Source of the DNA: Paraspadella gotoi
Taxonomy: Eukaryota > Chaetognatha
DNA length: 64,000 nt
Reading direction: 5' to 3'
NCBI GenBank assembly: GCA_051294375.1
Contig: CM119265.1
Location: forward strand, 9,620,339-9,684,338
Positions 56,909 through 64,000 of the stretch are shown in pieces (the stretch's first letter is position 1; each line of letters opens with the position of its first letter). Below the pieces are notes generated by a model that was not told the DNA's origin, searched no databases, and saw nothing but the letters and a program-made list of their open reading frames with translations. A program made the translations under genes and the position numbers.

Positions 56909-59900
56909 AATACTCGAAACAGAAAGGAACAAATGAGGCAAAAGTGGAAAGTCCTCGAAATTCGGGTCCCAATTTCCGTTTTTCGCTTCTCGAGCAGAAG
57001 CGGAAATTTGCGCCGAGGCGAGGAGTCGATGTTCATTTGTTCATTTCGCGTCAATTTAAAGAAAAAGACGCGGGGCCGGAAAGAGAGGAGAGAGATAAAG
57101 AATCCGTCCTTTAGTTTAGAAAAAAAAAAGGCTAACAATGAAAAACCAAAAGATTCGGTTTTTCTTTATCCTTAATACAGCGTTTCCCTTTTTATTCTTT
57201 CAACTCTTTACTTTTTGAAAATTTTTTTTTTGAAAAGGAGAGAGAAGGGGAGGANNNNNNNNNNNNNNNNNNNNNNNNNNNNNNNNNNNNNNNNNNNNNN
57301 NNNNNNNNNNNNNNNNNNNNNNNNNNNNNNNNNNNNNNNNNNNNNNNNNNNNNNNNNNNNNNNNNNNNNNNNNNNNNNNNNNNNNNNNNNNNNNNNNNNN
57401 NNNNNNNNNNNNNNNNNNNNNNNNNNNNNNNNNNNNNNNNNNNNNNNNNNNNNNNNNNNNNNNNNNNNNNNNNNNNNNNNNNNNNNNNNNNNNNNNNNNN
57501 NNNNNNNNNNNNNNNNNNNNNNNNNNNNNNNNNNNNNNNNNNNNNNNNNNNNNNNNNNNNNNNNNNNNNNNNNNNNNNNNNNNNNNNNNNNNNNNNNNNN
57601 NNNNNNNNNNNNNNNNNNNNNNNNNNNNNNNNNNNNNNNNNNNNNNNNNNNNNNNNNNNNNNNNNNNNNNNNNNNNNNNNNNNNNNNNNNNNNNNNNNNN
57701 NNNNNNNNNNNNNNNNNNNNNNNNNNNNNNNNNNNNNNNNNNNNNNNNNNNNNNNNNNNNNNNNNNNNNNNNNNNNNNNNNNNNNNNNNNNNNNNNNNNN
57801 NNNNNNNNNNNNNNNNNNNNNNNNNNNNNNNNNNNNNNNNNNNNNNNNNNNNNNNNNNNNNNNNNNNNNNNNNNNNNNNNNNNNNNNNNNNNNNNNNNNN
57901 NNNNNNNNNNNNNNNNNNNNNNNNNNNNNNNNNNNNNNNNNNNNNNNNNNNNNNNNNNNNNNNNNNNNNNNNNNNNNNNNNNNNNNNNNNNNNNNNNNNN
58001 NNNNNNNNNNNNNNNNNNNNNNNNNNNNNNNNNNNNNNNNNNNNNNNNNNNNNNNNNNNNNNNNNNNNNNNNNNNNNNNNNNNNNNNNNNNNNNNNNNNN
58101 NNNNNNNNNNNNNNNNNNNNNNNNNNNNNNNNNNNNNNNNNNNNNNNNNNNNNNNNNNNNNNNNNNNNGTTTTTTCGAGTTATTCAGGCAGGCGACACAA
58201 CACACGCGCCACGACGACGACGACGACCGCCGACGACGATCGACGCCGACGACGACGACGCACCCGACGTGACGCGACGACGACGACGACGAGACAGCGA
58301 AAGACACGTCGAAAGATATATACCCCGCAACTTCCTGCCCCGCATAGATGACAACGAAACCGTCGACTCCTTTCCCTCCCCTCACTCCACCCTAGGATTC
58401 GCGCATGAAAATTCAGATTTTATTTTTCTCTCTCCGAAGGCGTGAGTGGTTTGGGTGGATTGTTCACCTGTTCGCTCGTCTTTTTCTTCTCATGCGCGCC
58501 TCGACAGTCCTCCCGTCAGAGCGGCGGTGGAATCGAGGGATCGATTCGCTGTCGATCGCAGAATAAACAAAACGGAAAAGCGGGAATAAAAATAATACAA
58601 AGGACACCGGCCTTTTTTTTTTTGGACGAGGGGGGGGGTAGAGGGGCGGGGTGAGTTGGATTCGATAGGAGAAAGGTGAGGTTCTAGTTTTTGGGTGAGG
58701 TGAGAGAGGTCAGTTGAGGTAGTGATGGTTGACACGAAATGGAAGCAAATTTAACATATGAAACCTTTTACAAACCGAATCTCTAAGGATATTTCAGTTT
58801 AGATTTTAATTCGAAAATGATACAGTGCCTTCATTGCCTCCTCTTTTCAAAAACCACTTTAATTCAAGAGAAAAGAAAAGTGAGTCGGGAGGCAAAAAAA
58901 AAAAAAAAAAAATAAAATACTCGAAACAGAAAGGAAACAAATGAGGCAAAAGTGGAAAGTCCTCGAAATTCGGGTCCCAATTTCCGTTTTTTCGCTTCTC
59001 GAGCAGAAGCGGAAATTTGCGCCGAGGCGAGGAGTCGATGTTCATTTGTTCATTTCGCGTCAATTTAAAGAAAAAGACGCGGGGCCGGAAAGAGAGGAGA
59101 GAGATAAAGAATCCGTCCTTTAGTTTAGAAAAAAAAAAAAGGCTAACAATGAAAAACCAAAAGATTCGGTTTTTCTTTATCCTTAATACAGCGTTTCCCT
59201 TTTTATTCTTTCAACTCTTTACTTTTTGAAAAATTTGTTTGAAAAGAGAGAGAGAAGGGGGGAGATAGAAACAAAAGTTAAAGGGGTTTTTTGAGGGGGA
59301 GTGGTAGAGGGAAATTTAAAATGAAGGGGGATGAGTGTAGCGAAGGTAGGAGAACAAGGGGAGCAGAGCAGAGGGGGGGTGGGTCGAAAAGGGCTCAAGT
59401 GGAAAAAAATAGGAAGGAAAAGAAGTTCATTTGTCAGTTTCGACTGCCGAATAAATTTGCTCTTCCTCTTCCTCTTCGGTAGACTCAACCCGGGCCTCTT
59501 CCTCCTCCGCTTAATCCGGCTCCTCTTCCTCCACTCTTCGCTCTTCTCCTCTTGTAAGCTTTGCCCGCGATCTTCCTCCTCTCGGTTTTCGAGAGTTTTC
59601 CTATATTTCGATCAATATCTTCTCATCCAATAACGAGGCAAACAAGACTTCGAGTCTCTCTTTGTCGTCGGTCGTCGTCGTCGTCGTCGTCGGGCGCGTG
59701 CTCTCATGCCTTTTGTCTTCACCATACGGTCTCGTTTGCGTTTAAGTAGGTTTCCTTGTTAGCCTGAACTCTGAAGGTCTTTGCTCCTCCTCCTCCTCCT
59801 CCTCCTCCTTTTTGCCTTTTCCCTCTCCTCCTCTCTTCACCCTCAATGTTTTCTTTTTTTTCGAGTTTACTTTTCCTTTTCTTTCTTTTACTTTTCATTC

Positions 59901-62900
59901 TTATTTCTTCCTTTTTACATATCCGCGAATTATTTTCACTTTTCCGCCGCTCCTCCTCCTTCCTTTCTTTCTTCCTTTCCTTCTTTCCTTCATTCTGTTC
60001 CTTCCTTCCTTCCTTCCTTCCTTCCTTTTTCCTTCCTTTTCTCTTCCTTCCTTCCTTCCTTCCTTCCTTCCTTCCTTCCTTCCTTCCTTCCTTCCTTCCT
60101 TCTTTCTTTCACATTTTCTTTTTCTCCTCCATCTACTGCTTTTTCTATTTTCCTCACCTCCCTTCCCTTCTTTTCTTTATTCCTTTTGCCTCCTCTCCTC
60201 ATTATTTTCCTCGATTACCTTTTCGCTTCCTTGTTAGTTCGAGAGAGTGAGTGCCGAGTCGAAGTGAAGTTGAGGACACAAAAACACTTTACCTCTCCAC
60301 GGCCTGCCACACTCCCTATTCACATAATTCTCTCTCTGCCATTACCTTTTTTTTATTAGAATTTCCCTCTTAAATTCGTTTTTTTCTTTTTCCTTCCTTC
60401 TTTTTTTTCTTCCTTCCTCTCTTCTTTGCTTCATTCCTCTCTTCCTTCCTTCCTTCCGTCTTTTTTTCTTCCTTTCTTTCTTCTTTTCTTTCTCCCTCGT
60501 CCCCCCTTTACTTTCATTACTTCCTTCCATCTTTCCATCCTTCCTTCCTTCCTTCCTTCTCTCCTTCTTTCCGTTCCTTTATTTCTTCCTTCCTTCCTTT
60601 TTTCATTCTTTCCTTCCTTCCTTTCTTTCCTTTCTTTCTTCCTTCCTTCCTTCCTTCCTTCCCTCCTTTCTTCCTTTTTTCCTCTCTTTCCTCCTCTCTG
60701 CTCTTTCGTCACGTATTAATCGAGTCTCGACAATCTGTCACCCGTTCAAACTAGAGATCTTTTCTTTTTTTATTTCTTTTTTCCACATTTTTTCTTTTTT
60801 TTTTCTCCCATCTCTTATTACCCCGCCCCCTAACCCTTTGCCTGTTGTCGTTGATATCCTTTCTTGTTTTTCTTGTCTCTTTTTTTCCCTGGTATTCGCT
60901 ACTCAAGACTTTGTTCGTTTGTTCGTTCCTTCGTTCGTTCGTTCCTTCTTCCCTTCGTTCGTTATATTTTATGTAGTTTACAGGTGGTCGAGTTAAAATG
61001 GCGAACAAAATGAGATGAATCGATTTTTTTGAAATAAAAAAAGCGTATGGAATCGAATTGAATAAATGTACAAGGTGGCATTCATTTTTATAAGGCGAGA
61101 GAGAGAGAGAAAAAAAAACATTGGTTTACATTTGTAAATTTCAAAATAAGGAAAAGTTTTTTTCGATCGGCGTTTGAACCGCGGGAGCAAAATCATTTCT
61201 TNNNNNNNNNNNNNNNNNNNNNNNAGAGCATTCATTTGTTTACGTATCACAATAGGTAAATATAATCTTTAGTCTCGAATTAATTAAATCTCTCGCCAAT
61301 CTTTCCCCAAAATCACTTTCCCCAGCCGTCCAACACGAACGGGCTCCTCGCTGCTACCAGTACAAACCCCACGAATCCTCTTCCTCTTCCTCCTCTTCCT
61401 CCTCCGCCTCCCGCCTCCTTCCCCGCACCACGGCAGCCAAGCTCCTCTCCCCCGATCAGCTGCTGCCTCACCCTTCCAAATTACATCCGGACCTGTTGAG
61501 CCAATCCAAATTACAGTCGGGGTCCCTCGGCGCCGGCGGAACAGGCGCCATGCGATCGTCGCCGGAATTCTCCGGTTTCTACCCTTACGGCGCCGCGGGA
61601 TTTCATCTGGCGGCGCCGGAACTGGCGCTGGCAGCGGCGGCGGCGGCGTCGGCCCCTAACGCCATCGCCGTTGGCGGCGCCTTCATTCCACCGCACATCA
61701 GTTCCGCTCTCGTGGCGGCGGCGAACGGTGAGGCGGTCAACGAAGATGGCGGGAAGATTGTTGTTGTTGTTATCGTCTTTTAAAATATGTATCCAGAGCG
61801 TGTATCCAGATTAATAACGACTAAGGATTGTTAACGCTCTGCTCCTTTATTTCTCTCTTTCATTTTTTCATTAATATTTCCTCTCTTTCCTAGCCTCCTT
61901 TTGTTGTCTAAATGAGATTTACTCAATATTTTAGAGAAATAGATAGCTTTTAAAGGCCCTGAGCTGAAGGTGCCTCAAGCTGCAATACATTAATAATGTT
62001 TATTGTCAATCGTCCTTTTTTCCAGCCTCGACACTCTCCCCTTTTTGCGGGAAAACCTTGGGATTTCCTTTCCCTCCTCATCCTCCTCCCGCTCCTCACC
62101 CTCTTTCTCACCCACGCGTCTATTCGGGTGAGTTCGGCTGCGACGCGACTCGGGAGAATCCTCCTCCACCTCCCCCGCAGCCGCAGCCGCAGCAGCCCCA
62201 GCATTCCTCGGTCTCGCCCCTAGTGGGTAAATAATTAGTATGGTGTTATTTTCTGTCAGTAATTATCATTATATAATAATTGAATTTATTAATCAATACT
62301 CTAATAATTATTTTTGAGCTAAGAAAAGCTTTGGAAAATAGGGAATTTTTAAAAGATTTTAATGCGCAAAGACGTGATATAAAAATATCATATTTAAAAA
62401 AGTAATATGGTCACAAATGAAAGTAATAAGATTTCATTTCCAACAGTGAAAATAACCTAGCACTTATTCCCTGTCTCACCATTTATCACGACGTCAAAAT
62501 AAACTTTTTTATTTTCTCTCTCTCCTTTCCTCCTTCCAGGTCGTCTTCCTCCTCCGCCTCCCATTAGTTTTTCCCCTCCTCTTCCTCCTCCTTCCTCCCG
62601 CTCCTCGCGATCTTTGGCTTTTGATCTTCGCGCCTTCACCGCCGCTCGAGCGCTCAATCTCGAGTCCGCGACGTCGGCAGAAGAAAAACAAGATGGCGGA
62701 AGATCGGGACGAGGAGAGGAGGAAGATTATAGAATGAGGTAAGTTATTTTCATAAAGGGGCATCGACAAAATACAGTATTCAATGGGTAATTTAATTATC
62801 GAAGTTAATGGTTGTGTATTCGGACATAGCAAAGTTCACCCCGCCTCTAATCAGGACACCTTCTGTCGTGACCCGGTGGAACATTGAGTAAAGCCATCAG

Positions 62901-64000
62901 CTCATTACCACTAGGTACCGGGTTCAATCCCAACCCGGCACCTACTCTGCGGGAACTGTGATGACGGCCGTAAGCCACATTGGGGGCGTGGAAAACCCTC
63001 AAGCCTGGTTCCAAGCCCAGGACCCGTTCCATAGCTGCTAGAGGGGGTTATAGAAGTTACGGATAGTCATGTTCAGCCCACTTAGCGCCTTATCCACAGT
63101 TGCTTTTTGTGATACCCGGGGCGCGGGGTTTCTCACCAACTGGTGTAGGGCCGTAGACCCTCAGTGACCGCCTCNNNNNNNNNNTCACCAACTGGTGTAG
63201 TGGCTGTGGACCCTCAGTGACCGCCTCCTGTGACTTTCATGTGAAGACCGGCTCCCGTCACAGGGCTTGAAGCCGGGACGCTCAGGCTTTGAGACGAGGC
63301 TGTGGACGGACAGCAGTGAGTCAGCTTTAAGTCTTGTTATTATTTTTGACACGTGTCAGGTGCCTCGCCGCATCGAAAGTCGAAGTCCGTTGAACGAGAA
63401 GAAACCCTGCTCCGCGGCGGCGGAGGCGGCGGAGGCAGCGTCGACGACCGGTTGCGAGGTGGAAGCAGCTAAAAGGCAAAAAGAGGATCGAGAAATAGAG
63501 AATAAGGAATCCTGGTGAGAAAATAATTCAAAGAGAAACAAAAGTCTTACAGATGAACAACTTAGGGCAAACTTAAGATAATAGAAAAAATAACTATTAA
63601 TTTTAAAGAAAATAGGACGACCGGTCACCGCATCAAGGCACACACACTCACACACAAACACACAGACATAAACACACAGACACACACTCACACACAGAAA
63701 CACACACACAGAGACACATACAGACACAAACACACACACACAGACACAAACACACACACAGAAACACACACACACACACCCACACACACACACTCAAAAG
63801 AAAGAAACGTTTTCTTCTAATTTTTCGTTTCTCCTTAATTAAAGCGAAATCTTGGACGACGAAGACTCGGACCGAATGTCGATCGTGGAAGAACCAAAAC
63901 CGGAAATCGATGCCGACGTCGAATCCGGCAAAATAGACGCCATTTCCGGCAAAACCGAAGTCAAACCTCTCAAGGCCGACGTCGTCATCGGCGGCGACGA
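44449..64000 (+). CDS. NR2E-type nuclear receptor (tailless/PNR/Hr83-like), 3' end outside window
   Basis: Ligand-regulated-type transcription factor. Exons: 44449-44467, 44883-45054, 46128-46285, 61326-61727, 62026-62226, 62540-62738, about 63380-63514, and 63845 to the window edge. The DNA-binding domain is complete: [14 protein letters not shown], then [15 protein letters not shown] (P-box), [14 protein letters not shown] and, after a 15 kb intron, AVQHERAPR, the NR2E-style T-box. Before it is a His/Pro-rich segment of about 55 residues. After it come Ser, Ala and Pro-rich segments and an acidic hinge ([20 protein letters not shown]). The ligand-binding domain must lie beyond 64000. The arginine in CDGCRG, where tailless and PNR have CSG, points to the Hr83-like branch, from memory of that family. 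The acceptor at 63379 is chosen to keep frame; the stronger-looking one at 63360 would hit a stop. Confidence 0.9.
44588..44805 (+). mobile_element. MITE-like element, copy C (in nuclear receptor intron)
   Basis: Same orientation and nearly the same text as 1904-2127, from ATGAAATTGGTACAACCAAT to AATGAAGTGGTATAATGTTTC. It lacks the right-hand inverted end seen in copy A. It lies in the first intron of the nuclear receptor gene. Confidence 0.75.
45879..45950 (+). tRNA. tRNA-Gly (anticodon TCC)
   Basis: A 72-base gene. The acceptor stem pairs GCGTCAG with CTGACGC and the discriminator base is A. Box A is TGGTGTAATGGTTAGC, the anticodon arm is TGCCTTCCAAGCA and box B is GGTTCGATTCC. A pol III terminator (CTTTTT) follows at once. 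It sits in the nuclear receptor intron that splits the two zinc fingers, in the same orientation as the host gene. Confidence 0.95.
46348..46420 (-). tRNA. tRNA-Arg (anticodon TCG), copy 2
   Basis: A 73-base gene with acceptor GGCCGCG/CGCGGTC and discriminator A. Internal boxes are identical to copy 1. It lies only 63 bp after the exon that ends at 46285, antisense to the nuclear receptor gene. Confidence 0.95.
46641..46684 (-). pseudogene. tRNA-Arg remnant
   Basis: It keeps the anticodon-arm and 5' half of the tRNA (CTGAAGTCAGGCAT, TCCATTAGGCCACGCG on the plus strand) but has lost the T arm and 3' acceptor strand. The sequence after it matches that after copy 2 (GAAGAATAAT ... TTCAACAACCCAGCA), so it arose with a tandem duplication unit of about 245-290 bp. 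Confidence 0.8.
46836..46908 (-). tRNA. tRNA-Arg (anticodon TCG), copy 3
   Basis: A 73-base gene with mature sequence identical to copy 2. Together with copy 2 and the remnant between them it forms a small tandem array antisense to the nuclear receptor gene. Confidence 0.95.
48037..48692. other. Assembly gap of 656 N
   Basis: Unknown bases. Two long open frames called across it are artefacts of the Ns. The flanking sequences do not resemble each other. Confidence 0.99.
49010..49240. promoter_or_regulatory. GC-rich block with three spaced CCAAT boxes (candidate promoter or enhancer)
   Basis: Three ATTGG (reverse CCAAT) motifs lie at 49135, 49188 and 49233, about 50 bp apart, after two octamer-like TTTGCA/TGCAAAT motifs near 49050-49075. 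The block is GC-rich against an AT-rich intron. NF-Y sites with this spacing are common in promoters. Assignment is inference. Confidence 0.4.
49258..49355 (+). repeat. (GA)n microsatellite
   Basis: Imperfect GA dinucleotide run directly after the CCAAT-box block. Confidence 0.9.
50180..50420 (+). repeat. (AAC/AAT)n trinucleotide tract, about 240 bp
   Basis: Mixed ACA, ATA and AAC triplets ending in ACGACGACGACG. All three frames on both strands stay open only because of the repeat (poly-Thr/Ile, poly-Leu, poly-Val). Confidence 0.92.
50972..50981. other. 10-N assembly gap
   Basis: Unknown bases between AT-rich flanks; no shared sequence was noticed on the two sides. Confidence 0.99.
51295..51500 (-). 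CDS. Terminal exon encoding a single transmembrane segment (unrecognised)
   Basis: The minus-strand frame opens after a long T-rich tract and a candidate acceptor (GACCCCAG) and reads [18 protein letters not shown], a strongly hydrophobic stretch of about 30 residues ([20 protein letters not shown]), then a charged tail ([14 protein letters not shown]) and a stop. No in-frame ATG exists, so it would be the last exon of a spliced gene. A related frame lies 570 bp upstream on the same strand. Antisense inside the nuclear receptor intron. Function unknown. Confidence 0.42.
51780..52011. mobile_element. Short MITE with about 54-bp inverted ends
   Basis: Left arm TAGTTGTCTACTCATATAAG continuing to GGAGCAACTTTAAAAGTAAC; right arm AGTTACTTTTAGAGTTGCTC continuing to GAGTAGACAACTA. 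TA at both outer ends suggests a TA target duplication (Tc1/mariner or similar). 232 bp, no coding capacity. Confidence 0.8.
52069..52443 (-). CDS. Small membrane-protein exon, paralog of the one at 51295 (unrecognised)
   Basis: The minus-strand frame reads from [14 protein letters not shown] (ATG at 52443) or, if spliced, from an acceptor (TCTTTTCAG) giving an exon start at 52397. It has an acidic/basic stretch ([17 protein letters not shown]), then [18 protein letters not shown] with [15 protein letters not shown] as membrane segment, a Ser/Lys-rich tail and a stop. NYSTI plus the glycine-rich helix mirrors [10 protein letters not shown] in the frame at 51295, so the two look like tandem paralogs or alternative terminal exons. 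Family unknown. Confidence 0.42.
   Translation of the reverse strand: MNPTWTQPSPPVLFSAEAGDPVQQDETKTKEEKDFPRDRTRNYSTIGIVFGSICLGCGGLLFPGLAIGFGIAGCSSSSKGKGITARRDWAGESQSRTGRGREEGQKGVLVRGRNKFLIGCLHSQ
52555..53492. mobile_element. Mariner-like non-autonomous element with 29-bp inverted ends and TA flanks
   Basis: The left end CAGTGTGTCCAAATGGTACT and the inverted right end CAGTGTGTCCCAATGGTACT continue alike through GTCTGTTAA, with one mismatch in 29. Both ends are flanked by TA, the target site of Tc1/mariner elements. The 938-bp inside is AT-rich with no transposase. It includes a tandem duplication of about 133 bp (52622 and 52755 starts, TTTCTGAGATAACAATGAAA) and a fragment of the other MITE at 53304-53332. 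Confidence 0.85.
53493..56165. other. AT-rich intron sequence without supported genes
   Basis: Part of the large nuclear receptor intron. It contains CT microsatellites at 55558-55583 and 55736-55818 and a self-complementary GTACATTGTACAATGTAC at about 55220. Short frames here have no protein character. Confidence 0.5.
55736..55818 (+). repeat. (CT)n microsatellite
   Basis: CT run with a few interruptions in the nuclear receptor intron. Confidence 0.9.
56166..57254 (+). repeat. 1.1 kb block, left copy of a duplication around an assembly gap
   Basis: It begins in CAGGCGACACACACACGCGC followed by GAC triplets, passes TGTTCACCTGTTCGCTCGTC, and ends near GAAAAGGAGAGAGAAGGGGA. The same order of sequence is found at 58185-59262 with small indels, mostly in homopolymers. 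The two copies sit either side of a 914-N gap. Confidence 0.85.
57255..58168. other. Assembly gap of 914 N
   Basis: Unknown bases between two copies of the same 1.1 kb block. Long open frames across it are artefacts. Confidence 0.99.
58185..59262 (+). repeat. 1.1 kb block, right copy of the duplication
   Basis: Near-identical to 56166-57254. Differences are scattered indels, such as a rearranged GAC run and shorter poly-A, the pattern expected of a second haplotype or of low-quality contig ends. Confidence 0.85.
59263..61201. other. Pyrimidine-rich intron segment with (CCTT)n arrays
   Basis: Mostly C and T: (CTC)n near 59785-59810, CCTT tetramers at 60000-60105, and further CTTCC/CTTT runs at 60420-60690 and 60910-60960. 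Phenylalanine/serine-rich frames are artefacts. No gene is supported. Confidence 0.7.
61202..61224. other. 23-N assembly gap
   Basis: Unknown bases about 100 bp before the nuclear receptor exon at 61326. Confidence 0.99.
62850..63320 (+). repeat. tRNA-derived SINE-like or other moderately repeated element, interrupted by a 10-N gap
   Basis: The GC-rich block in the nuclear receptor intron has a box-B sequence, GGTTCAATCCC (62921-62931), within a stem (CCGGG ... CCCGG) and a preceding tRNA-like half. A conserved-looking body follows. The 10-N gap at 63175-63184 interrupts it, and the sequence TCACCAACTGGTGTAG through CTCAGTGACCGCCTC is present on both sides of the gap. Confidence 0.45.
63640..63795 (+). 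repeat. (CA)n microsatellite with CAGA variants
   Basis: ACACAC runs with ACAGA and ACTCA interruptions in the short nuclear receptor intron 63515-63844. Confidence 0.92.

Noticed and set aside
57192-58385. Open frames of 378 and 397 codons
   Set aside because: They exist only because a 914-N gap is read as open sequence.
59781-60712. Long Phe/Ser/Pro-rich or Arg/Lys/Glu-rich frames
   Set aside because: Artefacts of CCTT and CTTT repeats.

Overview
This window is nuclear DNA of an invertebrate animal, most likely a protostome. The evidence is split genes with GT-AG introns of about 60 bp to 15 kb, innexin-type gap-junction genes (CW and YYQW motifs), an NR2E-type nuclear receptor, a d4/DPF double-PHD chromatin protein, a mitochondrial AFG3-like protease, eukaryotic tRNA genes with pol III terminators, and abundant (CT/GA)n, (CGA/GAC)n and pyrimidine-rich repeats. 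The innexin C-terminal domain looks more like nematode or lophotrochozoan innexins than arthropod ones, but I cannot name the species. Six runs of N mark a draft assembly, and three of them are flanked on both sides by the same sequence.

Layout. 1-130: possible exon of a gene entering from the left. 1431-10415 (minus): complete 14-exon m-AAA protease of the AFG3L2 type, 771 codons. Its 5 kb intron holds a whole monocarboxylate-transporter-like gene on the plus strand (4853-7770) plus fold-back repeats. 11048-12908 (plus): complete d4/DPF gene, head to head with the protease and 632 bp away. 14306-14986: 5' half of an innexin. 17231-25420: a fuller second innexin with one clear frame break. 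26039-27313: proline-rich ORF. 28015-30721: four-exon gene for a small secreted protein that I do not recognise. 31103-42280: eleven-exon secreted protein of the BPI/LBP lipid-binding type, with an RNA-binding protein gene (38355-40221) inside its 8 kb intron. 44449 to beyond 64000: NR2E-type nuclear receptor whose DNA-binding domain is cut by a 15 kb intron. That intron and its neighbourhood carry tRNA-Gly, three tRNA-Arg copies and a tRNA-Arg remnant, two minus-strand transmembrane exons, a mariner-like non-autonomous element, a small MITE and a duplicated 1.1 kb block around an assembly gap.

The genes do not form one pathway. They are an ordinary metazoan mixture: mitochondrial proteostasis, solute transport, chromatin remodelling, gap junctions, secreted lipid binding, RNA binding and a nuclear receptor. 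The notable features are the two nested genes, the unusual cysteine-rich tails of the innexin and the RRM protein, the unrecognised secreted protein with two CxxVC motifs, and several structured repeats, including a 114-bp four-hairpin repeat and fold-backs with hammerhead-like cores. Exon boundaries were read by eye from splice motifs and reading-frame continuity.
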